This document shows positions 1 to 4,935 of a stretch of DNA of 20,125 nt, piece after piece. The translations under genes and the position numbers were made by a program. The DNA lies in IMG/VR virus record IMGVR_UViG_3300025168_000908, positions 1-20,125 of that record; one strand, written 5' to 3'. Position 1 is the stretch's first letter. Each line of letters opens with the position of its first letter. Origin of the DNA: a virus. A model generated the notes under the pieces. The model saw nothing but the letters and a program-made list of their open reading frames with translations. It did no database searches and was not told the DNA's origin.

Positions 1-94
1 CAAACGTATATTCAAAAGAATATAGAACGCCGTGCTGACTTTCATACGTACCCGCACCTTGTATGCTGGTTACTTTTTTAACTTGATTTCCCAT
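1..94 (-). CDS. N-terminal part of an unknown phage protein, cut by the window edge
   Basis: An ATG at 94 opens a frame that runs without a stop to the window edge and gives 31 residues beginning MGNQVKKVTSIQGAGTYES. The alternating pattern of hydrophobic residues and glycines suggests a small beta-barrel start. It resembles the N-termini of small phage nucleic-acid-binding (OB-fold-like) proteins, but 31 residues are too few to assign a family. It is divergent from the early plus-strand cluster, and a TATCTTTG box lies about 30 bases upstream on the same strand, which supports this being a real gene start. The upstream sequence is A/T-rich with no Shine-Dalgarno motif, like the other genes here. 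Confidence 0.55.
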   Translation of the reverse strand, partial: MGNQVKKVTSIQGAGTYESQHGVLYSFEYTF

Positions 95-122
95 AATATT
101 TTTTTAAGGATTAATAATAATG

Positions 123-130
123 CAAAGATA
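123..130 (-). promoter_or_regulatory. Promoter -7 box (TATCTTTG) for the minus-strand gene at 94
   Basis: The minus strand reads TATCTTTG here, an exact match to the Bacteroidota -7 consensus TAnnTTTG. It would start transcription around 115-119, giving a leader of about 20-25 bases before the ATG at 94. I do not see a convincing TTTG -33 element upstream, only A/T-rich sequence, so the call rests on the -7 box and its position. Confidence 0.4.
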
Positions 131-164
131 ATAAAAAGAAACTTTAAATAAAAATATAAATTTA

Positions 165-196
165 TTTGTTTTAATATAAACTTTGTTTTATATTTG
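165..196 (+). promoter_or_regulatory. Bacteroidota-type promoter for the early plus-strand cluster
   Basis: TTTG at 165-168 is followed, after a 20-base spacer, by TATATTTG at 189-196. This fits the known primary-sigma consensus of Bacteroidota (TTTG at -33, TAnnTTTG at -7). Transcription would begin near 200-204, leaving a leader of about 20 bases before the ATG at 222. It lies in the only long non-coding gap ahead of seven tightly packed co-directional genes, so it very probably drives them. The gap 95-221 between the two divergent genes is otherwise A/T-rich, with no further gene. Confidence 0.6.
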
Positions 197-221
197 ACAC
201 ATAATTAAACAATCAAACAAA

Positions 222-392
222 ATGAATTTAGACGACATCATAGAAAAAGCAATAATTGACGTTAAGTATTATCAAGAACGTCTAAGAGAAGCCGAATTAA
301 AATTAGATGCTTTTTATACCGCTCGTGATTGTAAAGGGGAAATAATTTACGATTGTGGGATGCCACATCATAATGAAAATTCAACAAAATGA
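222..392 (+). CDS. Small helical protein of unknown function (56 aa)
   Basis: The ATG at 222 follows AACAAA, the A-rich start context used by the neighbouring genes, and is about 20 bases downstream of the predicted transcription start. The product begins MNLDDIIEKAIIDVKYYQER and is mostly charged amphipathic helix through residue 36, then a short tail with C37, C45 and H49-H50. I recognise no family. Its TGA overlaps the next ATG as ATGA at 389-392, so it is translationally coupled and is the first gene of the early cluster. The tight coupling and coding-like composition argue it is real despite its length. Confidence 0.7.
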   Translation: MNLDDIIEKAIIDVKYYQERLREAELKLDAFYTARDCKGEIIYDCGMPHHNENSTK

Positions 393-724
393 ACCAATCT
401 ATAAAATGTGAGTTGTTAGAATATATTGAAACAACTTTAAAAGAATTAAGGCATTACAAAGATTTGCCAACAGAAATATCAGATTTACACCACGAACTAT
501 TTAACCAAGATTATTACATAATTGGTTATTACCAAGCGGAACAATGGCTTTTAAAGCACAACATAACAGCATTTCAAGGTATGGAGTATGTACACGATTA
601 TGAAGAATTCCATTTTGGAGAAAAGCGAAATTATACTAATGCCGAAGCTTTAGTTAATATGATTGTTTATATTAAAGGCGAAGAATTATTATATGAATTA
701 GAAGAAGAAATTTACGTAAAATGA
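389..724 (+). CDS. Conserved-type phage hypothetical protein (111 aa)
   Basis: The product is 111 residues, acidic and rich in Tyr and Glu. The stretch DLHHELFNQDYYIIGYYQAE (residues 32-51) resembles a recurrent small-protein family in phages of A+T-rich hosts, for which I know no function. No signal peptide, transmembrane segment or catalytic motif is evident. The fold is probably all-alpha, with predicted helices at the N-terminus (residues 5-22), in the middle and at the C-terminus. It starts inside the previous gene's stop (ATGA) and its own TGA overlaps the ATG of the next small gene at 721, so it belongs to a coupled early transcription unit. Confidence 0.75.
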   Translation: MNQSIKCELLEYIETTLKELRHYKDLPTEISDLHHELFNQDYYIIGYYQAEQWLLKHNITAFQGMEYVHDYEEFHFGEKRNYTNAEALVNMIVYIKGEELLYELEEEIYVK

Positions 725-825
725 ACCCTTACTCTGATTGCTGCGGAGCAGAAACTACCGAAACAGAAATGGGGATATGCCCCGATTGTTTAGAGCATTG
801 CGAATTTATAAACGAAGAAGAATGA
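721..825 (+). CDS. 34-residue cysteine-rich zinc-ribbon-like peptide
   Basis: This short frame starts with the ATG at 721-723, overlapping the preceding TGA, and ends with a TGA at 823-825 that overlaps the next ATG at 822. The peptide contains CCGAE (C7, C8), then CPDC (C20, C23), and then H26-C27 in the sequence EHCEF. This spacing suits a small zinc-binding knuckle. Similar short 'CCGAE...CPDCxEHC' proteins occur widely in phage early regions with no assigned role. The start/stop overlaps at both ends and the conserved-looking cysteines make it much more likely to be real than the longer frame from 738, which runs across it and has an Arg-rich nonsense-like N-terminus. Confidence 0.8.
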   Translation: MNPYSDCCGAETTETEMGICPDCLEHCEFINEEE

Positions 826-980
826 AAACTACTCTACCCGAAAAACCAATAAAAGACTATGACGAATGGAGGAAGTATATTGCTAAGCAAGTACAAACAC
901 CAGCAGAAAAATTTGAATCTGATTTTATGCGTATATGGTCAGAGTTTAAACAATCAATAATTAAAGCACGAACAAAATGA
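822..980 (+). CDS. Small unknown protein (52 aa), start corrected to 822
   Basis: The open frame extends upstream to an ATG at 738, but that part is the shadow of the cysteine-rich peptide gene in another frame and translates to an Arg-rich stretch. The ATG at 822 fits the cluster rule, since it overlaps the previous TGA as ATGA. It gives a 52-residue product beginning MKTTLPEKPIKDYDEWRKYI. The product is charged and helical, with an aromatic-rich core (W17, F39, W41, F44), and has no recognised domain. Its TGA (978-980) in turn overlaps the next ATG at 977. The function is unknown. Confidence 0.7.
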   Translation: MKTTLPEKPIKDYDEWRKYIAKQVQTPAEKFESDFMRIWSEFKQSIIKARTK

Positions 981-1405
981 GTCACACATTAGACGGCAAT
1001 GGAGAAGTAATGTTAACGGGTGAAAATTATCCCTACAATAGCGATATATTAACATACCCAAGATGCACCCCTTATGACCTCGCTAAGTACTATAATAAGA
1101 CAGTTACAGCTAAAGTGAATGGTGGTTATGTTGGTTGGGCGTGTGTTGCTTCATTTATCCATTATAAATCCAACCAAGAACATATCGATACAATAGAAGA
1201 AATTACCTATTGGAATCATTTTAAATGCGGCGAGTATTGCCGTTTTCATTGTATGCTTTTAGTGTCTTGTGGCGAAGATTCAAAAAAATACTATTCCCCT
1301 CGATTGTCTGAGGTAGATAATGAAATTTATATTACACAATATTTAGGTAAGAACTTACCCAAAACAAAAAAGCAAAAAGTAACTTTTAAAACCATTTCAG
1401 AATGA
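977..1405 (+). CDS. Unknown cysteine- and tyrosine-rich early protein (142 aa)
   Basis: The product is 142 residues and begins MSHTLDGNGEVMLTGENYPY. It has a cluster of potential metal-binding residues: H81, C84, C88, H91, C92 and C98, in the context FKCGEYCRFHC. The N-terminal half has the mixed hydrophobic/Gly pattern of a beta-rich domain. The C-terminal ~20 residues are Lys-rich and probably flexible. I recognise no family. A zinc site is an inference from residue spacing only. It is coupled by ATGA overlaps to both neighbours (977-980 upstream, 1402-1405 downstream), which suggests co-expression with the winged-helix-like protein that follows. Confidence 0.7.
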   Translation: MSHTLDGNGEVMLTGENYPYNSDILTYPRCTPYDLAKYYNKTVTAKVNGGYVGWACVASFIHYKSNQEHIDTIEEITYWNHFKCGEYCRFHCMLLVSCGEDSKKYYSPRLSEVDNEIYITQYLGKNLPKTKKQKVTFKTISE

Positions 1406-1761
1406 TAACCAACTTTGAAAGAGAAACACACGAATTAAACCACTATGAATTAGAAACGCTTTTACCCGTTTTATGTATAGGTTTAAATAGAAAGTTTGGC
1501 AAATTAAATGCCATCACTAATAAAGATATTTGTCAAAGTATGAAACAAGCGGGGTACAAATTAACAGATGCCAGACTTAGGAAAATAATCCACCATATAA
1601 GAGTAAATAATTTAATTCCATTATTAATAGCAACCTCAAAAGGGTATTACATTTCCAACGATGAAAACGAAATAAATCAATACATAAAATCACTAAGCGA
1701 AAGGATAAACTCAATACAAGAAATAAAAGATGCACTAAGGTATCAACTAATAACAAAATAA
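1402..1761 (+). CDS. Winged-helix-like DNA-binding protein, putative phage regulator (119 aa)
   Basis: Residues ~15-85 have the layout of a winged helix-turn-helix: a short helix (ETLLPVLCIGLNRKF), a second helix around TNKDICQSMKQAGY, a recognition-helix candidate at TDARLRKIIHHIRVNNLI, and then a beta-hairpin wing at LIATSKGYYISNDE. The C-terminal ~30 residues form a helical tail, possibly for dimerisation. Small proteins with the 'LRKIIxHIRxNxLI...SKGYYI' signature are frequent in phage early and replication regions and are usually predicted to bind DNA. Regulator versus replication accessory cannot be decided from sequence. It starts on an ATGA overlap with the gene before and is 13 bases from the ParB-like gene. 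Confidence 0.7.
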   Translation: MITNFERETHELNHYELETLLPVLCIGLNRKFGKLNAITNKDICQSMKQAGYKLTDARLRKIIHHIRVNNLIPLLIATSKGYYISNDENEINQYIKSLSERINSIQEIKDALRYQLITK

Positions 1762-1774
1762 ATTTTCAAAACAA

Positions 1775-2524
1775 ATGAATTATTTTAAAAAAGAACCAAT
1801 GGTAAAAACCACACACCAAGTTCACACGACTAAAGACTATTTCCTTTTTAAATCTATAGAAGGAAACAGAAATAAAAACCTAATGCATATTAATAGGTTA
1901 AAAGAATCAATAAGTAATAATTATCTATTTACTATAATAACAATAAATGAAAAATATGAAATTATAGACGGGCAGCATAGATTTGAGGTAATTAAAGAGT
2001 TGAATCTTCCTTTAAATTATATTATATGTGAAGGATATGGATTAAATGAAGTACACATCTTAAACGAAAATGCTAAAAATTGGAACAGTGACGATTATTT
2101 AGAAGCGTATTGCAACCTGAACTATCCCCATTATTTAAACTATGCACTTTTTAAAACTCGTTATAAATTAGGGCATAGATTATGTATGGCTATGCTAAGC
2201 GATAATTCAAGTAATGCTTGTACTTCTCAAATTAAAGAATTTTATAGAGGTACTTTTGTAATCAAAGATTTTAAAAAGGCTTGTGACCTTGCTGATAAAA
2301 TCGATATTCTTGCACAATATTACGATGGTAGTAAAAGGTCATCTTTTGTTTTTGCTATGCTCAAACTATTTAAAAATGAAAATTTTGAATTTACCGAACT
2401 TTTGCAGAAGTTAAAGAAGCAACCTACCGCCCTTGTCGATTGTGCAAACACTCAACAATATATTTGTCTAATAGAAGAAATATACAACTATAGAAGAAGA
2501 TTAAAAATTAATCTTAGATACTAA
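1775..2524 (+). CDS. ParB/Srx-fold 'DGQHR' domain protein (249 aa)
   Basis: Residues 64-69 read IDGQHR, followed by FEVIKELNLPL. This is the nucleotide-binding signature of the ParB N-terminal/sulfiredoxin superfamily, in which an Arg/His-containing loop binds or hydrolyses a nucleotide triphosphate. The preceding residues 20-60 (NRLKESISNNYLFTIITINE) fit the usual helix and strand before that loop. Residues ~90-249 are helix-rich, as in ParB-like phage proteins that carry a DNA-binding region, but I see no clear helix-turn-helix. The start context is AAAACAAATG, A-rich as in the other genes. It is the last gene of the early cluster and is followed by the hairpin terminator at 2572. A role in DNA processing or transcription control is possible. 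Partition is unproven because no ParA partner is in the window. Confidence 0.75.
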   Translation: MNYFKKEPMVKTTHQVHTTKDYFLFKSIEGNRNKNLMHINRLKESISNNYLFTIITINEKYEIIDGQHRFEVIKELNLPLNYIICEGYGLNEVHILNENAKNWNSDDYLEAYCNLNYPHYLNYALFKTRYKLGHRLCMAMLSDNSSNACTSQIKEFYRGTFVIKDFKKACDLADKIDILAQYYDGSKRSSFVFAMLKLFKNENFEFTELLQKLKKQPTALVDCANTQQYICLIEEIYNYRRRLKINLRY

Positions 2525-2534
2525 ATATATTTAC

Positions 2535-2542
2535 TATCTTTG
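2535..2542 (+). promoter_or_regulatory. Promoter-like -7 box (TATCTTTG) in the convergent junction
   Basis: TATCTTTG followed by CGC is an exact match to the Bacteroidota -7 consensus TAnnTTTG and sits only 11 bases after the stop of the ParB-like gene. Transcription would start near 2546-2549 and hit the terminator at 2572-2606, giving a transcript of roughly 60 bases. The -33 element is not convincing. The alternative is a chance match in A/T-rich sequence. Confidence 0.35.
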
Positions 2543-2571
2543 CGCTGTGTTTTTTATTAGTAGTTTGATTG

Positions 2572-2606
2572 CCCCCTTACCATCGGTCATTATGGTAGGG
2601 GGTTTT
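2572..2606 (+). terminator. Rho-independent terminator between the convergent early and late units
   Basis: CCCCC, one bulged T and TACCAT pair with ATGGTA and GGGGG (2592-2602), an 11-bp stem with an 8-base loop, followed by TTTT and then A/T-rich sequence. On the plus strand it would end the early transcript after the ParB-like gene. Read on the minus strand the same hairpin lies just past the phosphoesterase stop (2610), so it may also slow or stop the late transcript, although no T-run follows it in that direction. Confidence 0.75.
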
Positions 2607-2609
2607 CAA

Positions 2610-3389
2610 TTATAAAACAGTTCCTTTTTTAGGTTTAGGTTTACCCAAAGGCATAAGGCAATTTATGGCTGTATGTCCTCCCAACACAACACCGCATCCG
2701 ATGGCTTGTTTTTTGTAGTTTTTAGCGTATGCAGCCGCATAACTTTCCCAATCGATACCACAACCCACTTGCATCCCAAACACCCTTAAATTACGTCCTA
2801 CCATCCATTCACTATAAGCCTGAGTATGGATGTGTCCTTGTACTGTAGATTGCATATCGTTTTTAGCTTTGGTTCGTGCCGTTCCACCTTCACCATGCAC
2901 ATATTGTACATCGTCATATACTATCCTTTCGACCCAATTCCAATCAGTTTTTAAAACCTCGTTGTATGACTTCAACCACTCTTTTGGAATAGCTGAACTA
3001 AACGCTTTTCTCATTATAATGCGGTCATGGTTGCCTATGCATACATCAGCCTTTGGAAAAGCTGTGTACCATTTTTGTACACGTTTTACGGCTAAATCTA
3101 ATTCATCACCACCCCCCATTCCGTTGGGGTCGGCTTCGTGAAAACTGGAATAGTGGTTATCGATAATATCCCCGATAAAAATAACGTGGTTACAATTCCA
3201 TTTAGCATAAGTGTCAATACAAAATTGTAAATATTTATCTAAGCAAAATGGTTCATGCAAATCACCGACGACAAGTATGCGCCTCTCCTTTTTGGTTAGG
3301 TGCTGGAACGCCGTTAGTTTGTTCCCTTTAAGCCTGGGTCGAACGTCTTTCAAAAAAAGATAAGCATAGTGGAACAACACCCACAACAC
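2610..3389 (-). CDS. Calcineurin-like metallophosphoesterase (start uncertain)
   Basis: All hallmark metal-binding motifs of the calcineurin-like phosphoesterase superfamily are present in order: GDLH (residues 42-45), GDIID (73-77), GNHD (119-122), a YVHG histidine (165) and GHIH (185-188). The enzyme should hydrolyse phosphomono- or diesters using a two-metal centre. The substrate (nucleotide, nucleic acid or protein) cannot be told. The start is a problem because there is no ATG before the GDLH motif. The given end uses a GTG at 3389, which overlaps the upstream holin-like gene by 62 bases. A TTG at 3353 (247 aa, 26-base overlap) is the shortest usable alternative. The frame also joins the holin-like frame if one T is lost from the 7-T run at 3352-3358. 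It is the last gene of the late module and converges on the terminator at 2572. Confidence 0.85.
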   Translation of the reverse strand: MLWVLFHYAYLFLKDVRPRLKGNKLTAFQHLTKKERRILVVGDLHEPFCLDKYLQFCIDTYAKWNCNHVIFIGDIIDNHYSSFHEADPNGMGGGDELDLAVKRVQKWYTAFPKADVCIGNHDRIIMRKAFSSAIPKEWLKSYNEVLKTDWNWVERIVYDDVQYVHGEGGTARTKAKNDMQSTVQGHIHTQAYSEWMVGRNLRVFGMQVGCGIDWESYAAAYAKNYKKQAIGCGVVLGGHTAINCLMPLGKPKPKKGTVL

Positions 3390-3555
3390 ACAACACCACC
3401 CCTTTCCATTCTATTTCCCCATCCATTGCTGTTAATGCGTAGGTAACTATTAAACCGCCAATGGTTCGTTTTGCACTCCATTTTCTTAGTTCACCTTTTT
3501 CACGAAAAATACTCGTCAGGTCTAACTTCGATAAATGAGCTATTACCCCTTTCAT
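3328..3555 (-). CDS. Holin-like small membrane protein (75 aa)
   Basis: The 75-residue product has a charged N-terminal ~30 residues and then two hydrophobic segments, approximately residues 31-45 (TIGGLIVTYALTAM) and 52-68 (GVVLCVVGVVPLCLSFF), ending in a short charged tail. Two short membrane spans with charged ends, a small size and a place just downstream of the amidase fit a holin, which would permeabilise the inner membrane to release or activate the endolysin. The family itself is not recognised. Its ATG overlaps the TGA of the preceding small membrane gene (ATGA at 3552-3555). Its 3' end overlaps the phosphoesterase frame across a 7-T run, so a read-through fusion cannot be excluded. 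Confidence 0.7.
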   Translation of the reverse strand: MKGVIAHLSKLDLTSIFREKGELRKWSAKRTIGGLIVTYALTAMDGEIEWKGVVLCVVGVVPLCLSFFERRSTQA

Positions 3556-3707
3556 CGATTCCTTCCCAATATAACAGCATTAAAAACTCGTCTGATAATA
3601 TCCAATATCCTATCATCTTCTTTTGTTTCTGTTAAAGCTGTATAAGTACCCAAAAACGTAATTGCTGCGAGTATTAATTCTACCCAATTTTCTGCTAAAA
3701 ATTCCAT
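3552..3707 (-). CDS. Small single-span membrane protein of the lysis cassette (51 aa)
   Basis: The ATG at 3707 directly abuts the TAA of the amidase (TAAATG) and the frame ends in a TGA overlapping the next ATG, so it fits the operon exactly. The product begins MEFLAENWVELILAAITFLG. One hydrophobic span (about residues 8-25) is followed by an acidic KEDDR segment and an amphipathic helix (DIIRRVFNAVILG). Very similar short proteins commonly accompany endolysin genes in phages of Bacteroidota and other hosts. Their role is not established, and holin, antiholin or spanin accessory are all possible. It is easily missed because of its size. Confidence 0.75.
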   Translation of the reverse strand: MEFLAENWVELILAAITFLGTYTALTETKEDDRILDIIRRVFNAVILGRNR

Positions 3708-4175
3708 TTATCTATTCATTAAATTACCAAATTTATCCCGCATATTAAACCCAGGGCAATCTTTGGCTTTGTTATAATCATTATGTCCTCGTAACTTTAA
3801 TTCTCCGAAAATTATCTCTAACATTTCAAAGAAGTTACGAAAAGCATCTTCTTGTTCTTTTGTCATAGTATCTTTTGACACTAACATAGTCTTAGATTTT
3901 GGTTTTTCCTTATCTAAGGATTTCTTTGTTTTTTTTATTACCCCTCCGCAATACGCTACCCCGATGCTGCCATAATTGTTTCCCCATGTATGAGCACCCA
4001 CTTTGTCTATGTGTCTTGCACGTTCTATTTTTCCGTCCTGATGGATAATAAAATGATACCCAATATCTTCCCACCCGTTTTCTTTTACGTGCCAATTTCT
4101 AATTTCTTTAACTGTTAATTTTCGGTCTTTAGGTGTAGCCGTACAATGTAAAATTACTTCTTTTATTTCTCTCAT
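3708..4175 (-). CDS. Endolysin: N-acetylmuramoyl-L-alanine amidase, T7-lysozyme type
   Basis: This 155-residue single-domain amidase would cut the amide bond between N-acetylmuramic acid and L-alanine in peptidoglycan. Residues match the Amidase_2/T7 gp3.5 fold: H10 in LHCTAT (first zinc ligand), GYH at 39-41 (Tyr equivalent to T7 Y46), H62, H131 in RGHND, and KDCPGF at 138-143 with K138 and C140 equivalent to T7 K128 and the zinc ligand C130. There is no signal peptide, so release presumably needs a holin. It lies between small membrane-protein genes, which makes this the lysis cassette. A Lys-rich insertion (residues ~80-103) before the last helix is longer than in T7 lysozyme. The ATG overlaps the preceding TGA (ATGA). 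Confidence 0.92.
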   Translation of the reverse strand: MREIKEVILHCTATPKDRKLTVKEIRNWHVKENGWEDIGYHFIIHQDGKIERARHIDKVGAHTWGNNYGSIGVAYCGGVIKKTKKSLDKEKPKSKTMLVSKDTMTKEQEDAFRNFFEMLEIIFGELKLRGHNDYNKAKDCPGFNMRDKFGNLMNR

Positions 4176-4333
4176 TTTCTATTTTTTCGGTGCGTAATTA
4201 TACCTTCAATATTTAACCATATAAGAGTTAACCCGCCTATTATTCCAATAATTAAAGTTAAATGTTCACTAATCATTCCATACGCCCAACCAGTCCATAA
4301 AAAATTCATTCCTAAAAGTTTTCCGTTTTCCAT
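4172..4333 (-). CDS. Small single-span membrane protein upstream of the amidase (53 aa)
   Basis: The open frame extends upstream to 4378 inside the preceding gene, but the ATG at 4333 overlaps that gene's stop (TAATG) and gives a sensible 53-residue protein beginning MENGKLLGMNFLWTGWAYG. A strong hydrophobic segment (LTLIIGIIGGLTLIWL, about residues 26-41) is followed by a basic THRKNRK tail, so the N-terminus is likely outside and the C-terminus in the cytoplasm. Location and size suggest a holin or lysis accessory, but no family is recognised. Its TGA overlaps the amidase ATG. Confidence 0.65.
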   Translation of the reverse strand: MENGKLLGMNFLWTGWAYGMISEHLTLIIGIIGGLTLIWLNIEGIITHRKNRK

Positions 4334-4878
4334 TATGCATCTAACATTACATATGAAAAATATACATCCATAGTCCATCCCCCGTTAAATACATCTGAAC
4401 ACCAAATCTGAAAAGGTTGGTTAGTAATAGAAAACGGCATTACTTGATTAGCACCAACAGAACCAGCACCACCAAAAGCAGTCGCATTAACACCCGATGT
4501 TACTCCATTCATCCAATCCCTTGCTTCTCCCCATCTTTTAGTTGTGGCAGACGTAGCTGCATCCCACCCCATACGTAAGTCATCCGAAGAACTTTCATTA
4601 GAACCCGCGTGAGTACCTACACAAATAACAGTTAAAGGCATAATAATTTTAGAAGCTTCGGCAGCTTTTAAAGTAATAGGTGTATCATTATATTTCATAG
4701 CTAATACATCCGCATTACTCAAAGAAACTTTAACTGTAATAGTTCCCGCGCCACTCGTTAAATTAGCTACAGTTATTTTTTTCGTTTCGGCAGTTCCCGA
4801 CACATCCACTATTGCAAGAACATCGTCTGATGCTGCTGTGGTTAACGCTGTTAATTCTGTAATTTTCTTGTTTGCCAT
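4333..4878 (-). CDS. Small virion or fibre-associated protein (181 aa)
   Basis: Residues 6-40 (KITELTALTTAASDDVLAIV, then DVSGTAETKKITVANL) match a short N-terminal motif that recurs at the start of many phage fibre and other virion proteins. In those proteins it precedes variable beta-rich domains. The rest (~45-181) is Thr/Ser/Gly/Ala-rich and beta-like, with a WCSDVFNGGWTMDVYFSYVM ending typical of a compact beta-sandwich. I infer an appendage or decoration protein attached near the neck. The exact location in the particle is unknown. It sits between the connector gene and the lysis cassette, with a 57-base gap upstream that carries a small inverted repeat. Confidence 0.6.
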   Translation of the reverse strand: MANKKITELTALTTAASDDVLAIVDVSGTAETKKITVANLTSGAGTITVKVSLSNADVLAMKYNDTPITLKAAEASKIIMPLTVICVGTHAGSNESSSDDLRMGWDAATSATTKRWGEARDWMNGVTSGVNATAFGGAGSVGANQVMPFSITNQPFQIWCSDVFNGGWTMDVYFSYVMLDA

Positions 4879-4897
4879 CTATAAACTTTTTAAGTTT

Positions 4898-4922
4898 TTC
4901 TTCGTTTAATAAACTCGAAGAA
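4898..4922. other. Inverted repeat in the gap before the fibre-like gene
   Basis: TTCTTCG (4898-4904) and CGAAGAA (4916-4922) form a perfect 7-bp stem, extendable by TTTA/TAAA across the loop. On the minus (coding) strand it is followed by AAACTTAAAAAG rather than a T-run, so it is not a standard terminator. It lies in one of the few gaps of the late module and could be an RNA-processing or stability element, or simply chance in A/T-rich DNA. Confidence 0.3.
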
Positions 4923-4935
4923 TAACGCTTTTTCT

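Noticed and set aside
738-821. Upstream extension of the 52-aa gene starting at 738
   Set aside because: It translates to an Arg-rich stretch lying over the Cys-rich 34-aa gene in another frame. The ATGA overlap at 822 is the consistent start.
2830-3141. Plus-strand open frame of 103 codons inside the phosphoesterase gene
   Set aside because: It is antisense to a gene with all five catalytic motifs and has Ser/Pro-rich shadow composition, no promoter and no coupling.
3910-4095. Minus-strand 61-codon frame within the amidase gene
   Set aside because: It is an Arg-rich alternate-frame shadow of the amidase, which has conserved zinc ligands in its own frame.
4334-4378. Upstream start (4378) for the small membrane gene before the amidase
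   Set aside because: The extension lies entirely inside the fibre-like gene, while the ATG at 4333 forms a TAATG junction with that gene's stop, like other junctions in the module.
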